Below are positions 1-5,314 of a stretch of 5,314 bases of DNA, one piece after another; the first letter of the stretch is position 1, and each line of letters opens with the position of its first letter. The notes beneath the pieces were generated by a model. The model was not told where the DNA came from. It saw only the letters and a list, made by a program, of their open reading frames with translations, and searched no databases. The stretch is taken from positions 1-5,314 of the forward strand of contig JBJDZD010000135.1 of the NCBI GenBank assembly GCA_051867815.1, written 5' to 3'. The translations under genes and the position numbers were made by a program. This stretch comes from CAG-390 sp051867815. GTDB taxonomy: Bacteria; Bacillota; Clostridia; Oscillospirales; CAG-272.

Positions 1-2
1 CA

Positions 3-1445
3 GTCGGCAACAAGATCGTAGTCTTCGGCTATACAGATGATGCCATGAAGGCCGCCGCAACCGCCTTCGTTCAGCTCGTTGCACAGCTCACCGTTGTCGA
101 CGAAAACACCCAAACGGCAAGCGTATCGATTCCCGTCGAGGAGCTTAACGTTACTAAAACCCACAGCGGTTCGAAGATTTATGGCGTTCTTCCGAGTTTC
201 GACGGAGCTACTTTCTCCTCCACGTACAAGTCAAACACAGATTGCGATGAGCTTATCCTCAAGAATGTCACCGCCGAAAGCTACGCCGATTACATATCCA
301 CGCTTGAAGCAGCAGGCTTTACCAACTACACAAGCAACGATATGAACGGCAACCTCTTCACCACTCTATACAACAGCGAGTACACTCTCAACGTCGGCTT
401 CTACAAGCCCTTCAAGGAATGCCGCATCGTCATCGAGCCTTACACCGACTCAACTCTCATCGGCACCAAGGCAGAAGAGTATACCTCAGTCACCACCTCT
501 CAGCTGACCATGATCGGCTGTGAGTACAAGACCTCCGCAGGCAAGACCGAAGGCAACGGCCTTTGCCTCCTCTTCAGACTTGCCGACGGCTCCTTCGTAA
601 TCGTTGACGGCGGACACAATACTGATACGCACGCATCCAACCTTGTCAAGGCAATCAAGGAGCAAGCTAAGGACTACGCGACCGGCAAGAATATCCGCAT
701 TGCCGCTTGGTTCATCTCCCACGCGCACGGCGACCACGACGGCGTAATCAGGGGCAGAACCTCTTACTTCACTCAGTTCACCGTTGAGCGCGTTATCGCA
801 TGCTTCATGACTGATGAGGAGCGCGCTATCTCCGCAAGCGTTTACAGCAGCAACTTCTCAAGCAGCGAGGGCGGAAGCGATGACCTGGACAGAGCGGCAG
901 CAGCAACGCTCGGCGCGGACTTCATCGTTTGCCACACCGGTCAGAGATTCTACTTTGCCGACAGCGTTTTCGAGATCCTCTACACCGTTGAAAACTACGG
1001 CCCCACCACCGTCAACGCTCTCAACACCAGCACATCCCTCGTCAGAGTTACAACTACCGATCCCAAGACGGGCAACTCCTCCGTCGCAATGGTAATGGGC
1101 GACGTCACCGGCCCCGCAATGGCTATCTGCAACAAGCTCTACGGCACGTGGATGAAGAGCGATATCGTTCAGGTCGCGCATCACGGCTACACCACTTGGG
1201 GTAACGACGATGCAATGGCAACCGCTTACAGATACATGTCCCCCGAAATCGTTCTTTGGCCCCAGGGTAACAACGCATTCCCGAACTACAAGGATAAATC
1301 CTACAACAAGGTACTTTGGGACGGCACCAACAAGAACTTCAAGGAAATGTTCGTAGCAGGCTGGAACGGCTCTCAGTACACCGTTCCACTTCCCTACAAC
1401 GGCGATCCTTCAAGCGTTATCAAAAAGCCCGTAGCACAGCCTTAA
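3..1445 (+). CDS. ComEC-like metallo-beta-lactamase fold protein (5'-partial)
   Basis: The reading frame is open from base 3 and has no start with a ribosome binding site, so the gene begins upstream of the window. Numbering from the Met at base 45, the C-terminal half carries MBL metal-site features: VDGG (D188), HAHGDHDG (H226, H228, D230, H231), NTSTSLV (about 328-334), MGD (D353) and VAHHG (H379, H380). The order 'HxHxDH - NxSxSLV - GD - HHG' is that of the MBL domain of ComEC/Rec2 and related hydrolases, so a metal-dependent hydrolase, perhaps acting on phosphodiesters, is inferred. No transmembrane segment is present in the visible part, unlike full ComEC. Residues 1-150 and the open segment before them are unrecognised; the stretch GNKIVVFGYTDDAMKAAATA looks like the edge of an alpha/beta domain. 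No sorting signal or anchor is seen at the C-terminus. Whether it is secreted depends on the missing N-terminus. Codons are strongly C-ending (aac, tac, ttc). The fold call is firm; the substrate is unknown. Confidence 0.85.
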   Translation, partial: VGNKIVVFGYTDDAMKAAATAFVQLVAQLTVVDENTQTASVSIPVEELNVTKTHSGSKIYGVLPSFDGATFSSTYKSNTDCDELILKNVTAESYADYISTLEAAGFTNYTSNDMNGNLFTTLYNSEYTLNVGFYKPFKECRIVIEPYTDSTLIGTKAEEYTSVTTSQLTMIGCEYKTSAGKTEGNGLCLLFRLADGSFVIVDGGHNTDTHASNLVKAIKEQAKDYATGKNIRIAAWFISHAHGDHDGVIRGRTSYFTQFTVERVIACFMTDEERAISASVYSSNFSSSEGGSDDLDRAAAATLGADFIVCHTGQRFYFADSVFEILYTVENYGPTTVNALNTSTSLVRVTTTDPKTGNSSVAMVMGDVTGPAMAICNKLYGTWMKSDIVQVAHHGYTTWGNDDAMATAYRYMSPEIVLWPQGNNAFPNYKDKSYNKVLWDGTNKNFKEMFVAGWNGSQYTVPLPYNGDPSSVIKKPVAQP

Positions 1446-1460
1446 GTTCATAGCAAAACG

Positions 1461-1492
1461 AGAGCAGTCGCTTTTTCGGCGACTGCTCTTTT
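1461..1492 (+). terminator. Intrinsic terminator of the MBL-fold gene
   Basis: A perfect 11-bp stem (1461-1471 with 1479-1489) encloses a 7-base loop and runs into four Ts (1489-1492). It begins 15 bases after the TAA stop. On the opposite strand the hairpin is followed by CGTTTTG, so it may also act as a back-up terminator for the convergent minus-strand gene. Confidence 0.9.
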
Positions 1493-1504
1493 CGTATATT
1501 GTAA

Positions 1505-1528
1505 ACGGCGTGGCATCAGCCACGCCGT
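1505..1528 (-). terminator. Hairpin terminator for the minus-strand surface-protein gene
   Basis: A perfect GC-rich 10-bp stem (1505-1514 with 1519-1528) has a 4-base loop and lies just beyond the stop codon of the minus-strand gene ending at 1537. On the minus strand it is followed by only a short T-run (TTTAC), so on its own it is a weak intrinsic terminator. It probably works together with the bidirectional hairpin at 1461-1489. Confidence 0.7.
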
Positions 1529-1536
1529 CGATATGT

Positions 1537-3666
1537 TCAATCCTGTTTTATCGCGTAAGTATAAACAAGAGCGGCAATTATCACAATGAGGATGCCTGCG
1601 GTTATCAGGAGAACGAGTATGACGGCGGTATTTCCGCTCATCAGCTCCGTGCCGCCCGTGTTTGAGCCGGCTGAAATATCCGCGGAATCCGTGCCGAGGC
1701 CGGTGTCGGATCCGATTGTACCGTTCGTGGTTTCGGGTATCTGCTCGCCCACGAGAATGAAGCGCCCCGAACGCTCAACTGTGAAACCAAAGGAGCTTGC
1801 GTCCGTTACGGGCGTATATCTGCCGAGGTCCGTGTCGTAAATAAGGAATGACGAATACTCGTTGACCGGAAGCGTGTAATTAACCGAGTAACACATCTCG
1901 CCGACGGGTACAAACGGTGCGCCGTTTATATCCGTAAAGACAAGGTCAAACACGTCAATAACCGCATATTCACCTCCCGGTATGAGCGCGGCAAGCTCCT
2001 CGGGGGTAAGGGTGTCCGTAACCTTCGTGCCGGTGAAAACCGTTCCGTACGGGAAATACGTTCCCGGAGGATTGAGTACAACGGAAATATCACCGCTCGC
2101 CAAAGCGTTTACCAGCTTCGGCAGGCTTCGGACTTCCGTATGCGCGCAGACCGAGCAGGTGCGTTCTTCACTGCCCTCGCTTTCACCAGTGGGGTCGAGC
2201 ACGCGTATCCATTCCCCGAAGCTATGCCCCAAGGGTTCAATTTGGGTGACCGAGACCGTTTCGCCGCAGACCGTACATTTTGTTACAGTTTCTCCATGCT
2301 CCGTGCATGTGGGCGACTTTGTTACATGCGGTTCGCCCTCGGTGTGACCGAGGGGAGCGATCTCGCTGACCGAGACCGTTTCGCCGCAGACCATACATTT
2401 GGTTGCCATTTCGCCCGGCTCGGTGCAGGTGGGTGCCTTGATAGTAACGGGGTCGCTTTCGTCACCGTGGCCGGTAGCCGGAATCGAAACTCTGTTTACC
2501 ACCTCGCCGCAGACCGTGCAGACCGTTATCTGCTCGCCAAGCTCCGTGCAGGTCGGAGCTTTCGTAACCGTGAAAGGCCCTTCCGTATGCACGTGCGTGG
2601 GAGAAACGACGACCTCTATCTCAAACTCAAGCTGATGTCCCCTGTAATGCAGGGTGATGGTTTTCACTCCTATCGTATCGCTTTTGAAGCCCTTGAAGGT
2701 CATGCCGTCGGTCACCGTTTCGGATGTTCCGTTGTTGTACGTTACCGTAATGGCTGTTCCTGCGGGGTCAAATATCTCGTTTTCATAATAAACGAGCTTC
2801 GTGGGGCGGCTTTGGAATTGTATGCTTTTGATCTCAACGTCAATGACCGTTATCTCGAAGGTGGCGGACTTTTTATAGTCCCTCTCGCTGTAACTGACCG
2901 TGATGGTCTGCTCTCCGGCGGTGTTTGCATTGCCGCTTACGGTTATTTTTGATGAAATATCCGCGCTCTTGCCGTCCTGATAGTACGCAACTACCTTAAT
3001 GCCGTACAAATCAAGCTCTTCGCCGGTATAATACGTGAGCTTATTGGGTTCTTTTTCAATCCTTATCTCAATTAAAGCGGCTTCAATGACGGTAACGGTA
3101 TATGTAGCGGTAAGCTCCTTATACTTGACAGTAACCGTCTTTTCGCCTATCGTATTGCTGGTGAAGCCCGTAACTGCGTAATCTTCTGATCCAAGCTGCT
3201 TGCTGCCGCCATTATTGTATATCACGGAAACCGATAAACCGCTCAGATCTTGCTTTTCGCCGACAAAATAAACGAGCTTCTGAGGCTTTACTATTTTAAG
3301 CTCCACCTCCTTGATCACTTCAACCTGAATGACCGCCGTGCAATCGGTGTCGCCGTATTTTACGGTAATATTCTGTACGCCGGTTTTCGAGGAGTCAAAG
3401 CCCGTACACCAATCGAGCTTTACGACATCGGAGCCGGTGTTGCCGTTATCGTACGTCAGCTTCAGGGTTGCACCGGACATGTCCAGCTTCTCGCCCACGA
3501 GATACTGAGTTTTTATCGGCATATCCTGCACTTCGATGCTTACGACCTTAGCCTGGCCGATTGGCACGTCGGGCGTCTGATCAGCCGCCGCGGAAAACGC
3601 AAATATCAGCATTGTCACGGCAAGCGCGAAAAAACAGGCAATATATTTGAATTTTTTTTGATACAT
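1537..3666 (-). CDS. Secreted, membrane-anchored surface protein with four Ig-like (Big_3-type) domains and a Cys-repeat array
   Basis: The 709-residue product is a modular cell-surface protein of unknown specific role; adhesion or envelope structure is inferred from architecture only. In order it shows: a signal peptide (about 1-28; basic KKFK, hydrophobic core 9-24, likely cleavage after SAAA); four bacterial Ig-like group 3 domains (about 42-118, 122-194, 199-275, 279-353), each with a 'Y..GE.lDl.G..v...Y..G' start and a 'G..tiTV.Y' end; a Cys-X-X-Cys repeat region (358-517); a beta-rich module (about 519-640) of a kind common near the C-terminus of Clostridia surface proteins; a Thr/Ser/Gly-rich linker (641-678); and one transmembrane helix (about 679-703) with a short tail (YAIKQD). 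There is no LPXTG sorting motif, so anchoring is by the membrane helix. The ATG is supported by GAGAGG five bases upstream (3672-3677) and by the signal peptide directly after it. An A8 run covers codons 3-5. The gene lies downstream of spoVAE on the same strand but has its own promoter. Confidence 0.9.
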   Translation of the reverse strand: MYQKKFKYIACFFALAVTMLIFAFSAAADQTPDVPIGQAKVVSIEVQDMPIKTQYLVGEKLDMSGATLKLTYDNGNTGSDVVKLDWCTGFDSSKTGVQNITVKYGDTDCTAVIQVEVIKEVELKIVKPQKLVYFVGEKQDLSGLSVSVIYNNGGSKQLGSEDYAVTGFTSNTIGEKTVTVKYKELTATYTVTVIEAALIEIRIEKEPNKLTYYTGEELDLYGIKVVAYYQDGKSADISSKITVSGNANTAGEQTITVSYSERDYKKSATFEITVIDVEIKSIQFQSRPTKLVYYENEIFDPAGTAITVTYNNGTSETVTDGMTFKGFKSDTIGVKTITLHYRGHQLEFEIEVVVSPTHVHTEGPFTVTKAPTCTELGEQITVCTVCGEVVNRVSIPATGHGDESDPVTIKAPTCTEPGEMATKCMVCGETVSVSEIAPLGHTEGEPHVTKSPTCTEHGETVTKCTVCGETVSVTQIEPLGHSFGEWIRVLDPTGESEGSEERTCSVCAHTEVRSLPKLVNALASGDISVVLNPPGTYFPYGTVFTGTKVTDTLTPEELAALIPGGEYAVIDVFDLVFTDINGAPFVPVGEMCYSVNYTLPVNEYSSFLIYDTDLGRYTPVTDASSFGFTVERSGRFILVGEQIPETTNGTIGSDTGLGTDSADISAGSNTGGTELMSGNTAVILVLLITAGILIVIIAALVYTYAIKQD
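2116..2595 (-). repeat. Cys-rich repeat array (three full units plus one degenerate, about 40 residues each)
   Basis: Residues 358-517 hold units of the form 'H...(V/I)TK(A/S)PTCTE.GE....C.VCGE.V.....I.P.GH'. The Cys triplets are C373/C383/C386, C414/C424/C427 and C454/C464/C467; the fourth unit keeps C504/C507 but has Gly494 where the first Cys should be. Each unit has one CXXC pair, an isolated Cys and a His at the unit boundary, which could bind a metal or form disulfides outside the cell. Similar TCTE.G...C.VCG repeats are, from memory, widespread in Firmicutes surface proteins without an assigned function. Confidence 0.85.
2247..2400 (-). repeat. Near-identical 34-base direct repeats, 120 bases apart
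   Basis: Bases 2247-2280 and 2367-2400 differ at one position (2273 against 2393). They encode the CGETVSV segment and CXVC pair of adjacent Cys-repeat units, exactly one 40-residue unit apart. This local DNA identity points to a fairly recent unit duplication or to gene conversion. Confidence 0.85.
2608..3543 (-). repeat. Four tandem Ig-like (group 3) domain repeats within the surface protein
   Basis: Residues 42-353 consist of four consecutive units of about 75 residues. Recurring landmarks are a 'P.KL.Y..GE.lDl.G' opening (QYLVGEKLDMSG, VYFVGEKQDLSG, TYYTGEELDLYG, VYYENEIFDPAG), a central 'Y.(N/D)G' turn, and a closing 'G..TITV.Y' strand. This matches the bacterial Ig-like group 3 pattern. 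The units have diverged and are not recent duplications at the DNA level. They probably form a stalk projecting the rest of the protein from the membrane or wall. Confidence 0.85.
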
Positions 3667-3671
3667 AAGGA

Positions 3672-3677
3672 CCTCTC
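3672..3677 (-). promoter_or_regulatory. Ribosome binding site of the surface-protein gene
   Basis: GAGAGG on the minus strand, five bases before the ATG at 3664-3666. It fits the Shine-Dalgarno consensus and supports this start, which is followed at once by a good signal peptide. Confidence 0.75.
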
Positions 3678-3723
3678 GTCAAACGCCATGCGAAAAATGT
3701 CGCAAATAGCTATGATTAAATAA

Positions 3724-3752
3724 ATTATAGCATATAATGACGATTTTTTCAA
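3724..3752 (-). promoter_or_regulatory. Sigma-A type promoter of the surface-protein gene
   Basis: On the minus strand, TTGAAA (-35, 3747-3752) and TATAAT (-10, 3724-3729) are separated by 17 bases, with an extended -10 TG dinucleotide (TGCTATAAT). This is five of six and six of six against the vegetative consensus at ideal spacing. The start of transcription is expected near 3717, giving a leader of about 50 bases. It lies in the 122-base gap after spoVAE, so the surface gene can be transcribed independently of the spoVA unit. Confidence 0.85.
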
Positions 3753-3788
3753 GGCGTTTGCGATAGGGTTCAAAACTTTTACATATTG

Positions 3789-4157
3789 TTAACGCTTGGG
3801 CTTGCTTTTGACGCATAAAGCGGCAATAAGGCCGAACACCAGCGCTGCGGCAGTACCGCCCGATGCAGCGGTCAGACTTCCCGTGAGCGCACCGAGCAAG
3901 CCGCGTTCATCCACGGCTTTTTTAACTCCCTCGGATATCAGATAACCGAAGCCCGTGAGCGGTACTGCGGCGCCCGCACCGGCAAAGTCGGCAATATACT
4001 TATAAACGCCGATGGCACCGAGGAACACACCGGCAACCACGTATCCCACGAGTATACGAGCCGGAGTAAGGCGGGTGCGGTCAATGAGTATCTGCGCTAT
4101 CGCGCACAAAGCTCCGCCGACCAAAAATGCCCAAAGATACGGCAAATAATCGCTCAT
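3789..4157 (-). CDS. spoVAE: Stage V sporulation protein AE (SpoVAEb-type), membrane component of the SpoVA channel
   Basis: This 122-residue hydrophobic protein matches the SpoVAC/SpoVAE family at about the usual length (near 116-120). Family landmarks are WAFLVGGALCAIAQILID (9-26), LTPARILVGYVVAG (30-43), the conserved loop DFAGAGAAVPLTGFG (57-71), LLGALTG (87-93) and a final helix ending in the basic tail KSKPKR. About four membrane segments are likely (roughly 7-25, 35-53, 58-75, 98-116). By family knowledge it sits in the inner membrane of the forespore and spore, and works with SpoVAC and SpoVAD in dipicolinic acid uptake during sporulation and release in germination. Its ATG overlaps the spoVAD TGA (ATGA), and GGGAGGG lies eight bases upstream (4166-4172), indicating translational coupling. 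The second, unrelated protein called SpoVAEa in bacilli is not present here. Confidence 0.95.
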   Translation of the reverse strand: MSDYLPYLWAFLVGGALCAIAQILIDRTRLTPARILVGYVVAGVFLGAIGVYKYIADFAGAGAAVPLTGFGYLISEGVKKAVDERGLLGALTGSLTAASGGTAAALVFGLIAALCVKSKPKR

Positions 4158-5185
4158 CGAGACTTCCCTCCCGTTTTCAGATGAATAAGATGCGCCACGG
4201 CAGGTATCGCAAGCCCCTGCTTGAGACTTGAGGGACTCATCATTGCGCCCGTACCGTATAACAGGATGTCGTTAAGCTCGCCTGACTTGAGCTTCGGAAG
4301 CAAATATGATGCAAGCACGGCGGCAGAGCATCCGCAGCCCGAGCCGCCGGAATGAACATCCTGGTTTTCAATATCGTATATCATTATTCCGCAATCGCCC
4401 AGCTTGCCCGAGGCGTCAATGCCCGAAACGGCAAGCAGATCGGAAAGTATCAGCAAGCCCTCTTTACCGAGGTCGCCGCTGATTATCATGTCGTAATCGT
4501 CCGGAGACGTTTGGCTTGCCTCAAAATAGTTGATCAGTGTGTCCGCTGCCGCAGGAGCCATGGCGGCTCCCATGTTTGCCGCATCTGTAATTCCTTTTTC
4601 AATAACTATACCGGGAAAAACGTCCTCCACCCCGGCAAGGACCGTGTCGGGATCGGCGTCCCTCTCGTGCGCTACCGCAAAAGCTCCGGCGGCTGTGACC
4701 GTCCATTGTGCCGTCGGTGTGCGCTGGCCGCCGTATTCAAGCGGATTTCTGTACTGCCTCTCCGCCGATGCGTTATGTGATGACGTCACCGCCATCGCCT
4801 TTCGTGCAACTCCGCGGCTGACGAAGATAGAGGCAAGCATCAAGCCCTCTGCCGCGGTTGAGCAGGCTCCGTAAAGACCGAAATACGGTATGTCGTATTC
4901 AAGTAGGCCGTATGCCGACGAGATGCATTGATTAAGCAGATCACCTGCAAAAAGCGCGTCGATACTCTCCGGCGAGATGCCGAGCTTGCTCACGGCGGCC
5001 GCAAGCGCGATCCTTTGCATCTCCCCCTCACTCTTTTCAAAAGTATCCTGACCGAAGCGGTCGGACGGATCGTGAAAATCGAAGTATTTTCCAAGAGGGC
5101 CTTCGTATTCCTTTTTGCCTGCTACGCTTGCCGCCGATATGATGACCGCGCCGCGCGTATCTATTATTTTTCTGTTGGTGTTCAT
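4154..5185 (-). CDS. spoVAD: Stage V sporulation protein AD (SpoVAD), dipicolinic acid-binding SpoVA component
   Basis: The 343-residue product is close to the family length (about 338 in Bacillus subtilis). SpoVAD has a thiolase/FabH-like fold and is known to bind dipicolinic acid at the inner spore membrane as part of the SpoVA complex. Seen here: PVIIS-like opening AVIISAAS (13-20), GPLGKYFD (29-36), DRFGQDTFEKSE (42-53), LFAGDLLNQ (78-86), the YGACSTAAEG block with C108 (105-114), the TSSHNASAERQYRNPLEYGG block (134-153), TPTAQWTVTAAGA (156-168), SGDLGKEG (236-243), HSGGSGCGCSA (278-288) and LLYGTGAMMSP (308-318). The ATG at 5183-5185 is chosen because it has a G-rich ribosome binding site and because the 27 residues before it in the same frame start with TTG, lack family similarity, and lie partly upstream of the candidate promoter. 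It overlaps spoVAE by 4 bases. spoVAC, usually the gene before spoVAD, is not visible in the window. Confidence 0.95.
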   Translation of the reverse strand: MNTNRKIIDTRGAVIISAASVAGKKEYEGPLGKYFDFHDPSDRFGQDTFEKSEGEMQRIALAAAVSKLGISPESIDALFAGDLLNQCISSAYGLLEYDIPYFGLYGACSTAAEGLMLASIFVSRGVARKAMAVTSSHNASAERQYRNPLEYGGQRTPTAQWTVTAAGAFAVAHERDADPDTVLAGVEDVFPGIVIEKGITDAANMGAAMAPAAADTLINYFEASQTSPDDYDMIISGDLGKEGLLILSDLLAVSGIDASGKLGDCGIMIYDIENQDVHSGGSGCGCSAAVLASYLLPKLKSGELNDILLYGTGAMMSPSSLKQGLAIPAVAHLIHLKTGGKSR

Positions 5186-5190
5186 TCGTT

Positions 5191-5195
5191 CCCCC
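5191..5195 (-). promoter_or_regulatory. Ribosome binding site deciding the spoVAD start
   Basis: GGGGG on the minus strand (within TCGGGGGAACGAATG) lies five bases before the ATG at 5183-5185. It is not a perfect Shine-Dalgarno match (G in place of A) but is well placed. No comparable site precedes the in-frame TTG at 5264-5266. Confidence 0.6.
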
Positions 5196-5211
5196 GATAA
5201 TTCTTTTCGCT

Positions 5212-5240
5212 TATTATCTCCCAAAGGACTTGATTTATTC
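5212..5240 (-). promoter_or_regulatory. Candidate sigma-F/sigma-G (forespore) promoter of spoVAD-spoVAE
   Basis: On the minus strand, GAATA (5236-5240) is followed after 17 bases by GATAATA (5212-5218). The known B. subtilis consensus for sigma-G is roughly GHATR and CATWHTA with 17-18 bases between, so only the first base of the -10 deviates. The overlapping GGAGATAATA also fits the sigma-F -10 form GGNNANAHTR. In B. subtilis the spoVA operon is sigma-G dependent, so such a promoter is expected. Transcription would start around 5205, giving a leader of about 20 bases. Assignment rests on consensus matching by eye. Confidence 0.55.
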
Positions 5241-5263
5241 GTCAATATATGGTAGAATTCAGC

Positions 5264-5290
5264 CAATTGTAAAACTGCGTTTTACAATTG
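5264..5290. repeat. Perfect 12-bp-arm palindrome upstream of spoVAD
   Basis: Arms CAATTGTAAAAC (5264-5275) and GTTTTACAATTG (5279-5290) are perfect reverse complements around a 3-base centre (TGC on the + strand). The stem is AT-rich and has no T-run on either side, so it is not a typical intrinsic terminator. It could be an operator, the end of a dispersed repeat, or a weak transcript-end hairpin for a gene beyond the window. The 24 bases after it (5291-5314) are very GC-rich and hold nothing I can assign. Confidence 0.85.
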
Positions 5291-5314
5291 AGAGCCGCGC
5301 GGCGGGGAACGCGC

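Noticed and set aside
2140..2952. 270-residue open frame on the + strand opposite the surface-protein gene
   Set aside because: It lies wholly antisense to well-recognised Ig-like and Cys-repeat domains, has no ribosome binding site or domain of its own, and its composition is what the complement of those repeats gives.
3689..3704. Small inverted repeat (TGCGA / TCGCA) in the leader of the surface-protein gene
   Set aside because: Only five base pairs with a six-base loop; too weak to call a regulatory structure or riboswitch.
3250..3723. 157-residue open frame on the + strand
   Set aside because: Antisense shadow of the Ig-like domains and signal peptide, running across the promoter of the real gene.
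4352..4874. Open frames on the + strand opposite spoVAD
   Set aside because: They are shadows of a conserved, complete SpoVAD coding sequence and have no supporting start signals.
5240..5245. TTGACG as a sigma-A -35 box for spoVAD paired with GATAAT
   Set aside because: The spacing to GATAAT is 21 bases, too long for sigma-A; the sigma-F/sigma-G reading of the same region fits better.
5186..5266. N-terminal extension of spoVAD to a TTG at 5264-5266 (27 more residues)
   Set aside because: The codon is TTG without a clear ribosome binding site, the added residues do not resemble SpoVAD, and the stretch contains the candidate promoter. The ATG at 5185 gives the family length.

Overview
The window comes from the chromosome of an endospore-forming member of the Firmicutes, most likely a Clostridia lineage of moderate GC content (possibly a gut Oscillospirales-type bacterium; the exact group is inference). 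The main evidence is a translationally coupled spoVAD-spoVAE pair, which is specific to spore formers. The surface-protein style also fits: tandem bacterial Ig-like group 3 domains, Cys-rich 40-residue repeats and a C-terminal membrane anchor.

Layout. On the + strand, 3-1445 is the 3' part of a gene whose start lies outside the window. It encodes a protein with a ComEC-like metallo-beta-lactamase (MBL) fold domain. It ends at a strong intrinsic terminator (1461-1492). A second hairpin (1505-1528) closes the convergent minus-strand unit. On the minus strand, 1537-3666 encodes a 709-residue secreted, membrane-anchored, multidomain surface protein with its own near-consensus sigma-A-type promoter (3724-3752). 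Upstream of it on the same strand are spoVAE (3789-4157) and spoVAD (4154-5185). These two overlap by 4 bases (ATGA) and are preceded by a candidate forespore (sigma-F/sigma-G type) promoter (5212-5240). A perfect 12-bp-arm palindrome lies at 5264-5290.

How the genes work together. SpoVAD and SpoVAE are parts of the SpoVA apparatus, which moves dipicolinic acid (with calcium) into the developing spore and releases it in germination. The expected partner spoVAC is not visible in the 129 bases upstream of spoVAD. No convincing terminator separates spoVAE from the surface-protein gene, so sporulation read-through into that gene is possible, although it has a good promoter of its own. The MBL gene is convergent and probably an independent unit.

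I see no RNA genes, insertion sequences, CRISPR arrays or phage genes. No gap without a gene exceeds 130 bases. I found no clear undescribed system. The most unusual items are the Cys-X-X-Cys repeat array, the A8 tract at the start of the surface-protein gene, the palindrome upstream of spoVAD, and the soluble ComEC-like MBL protein.
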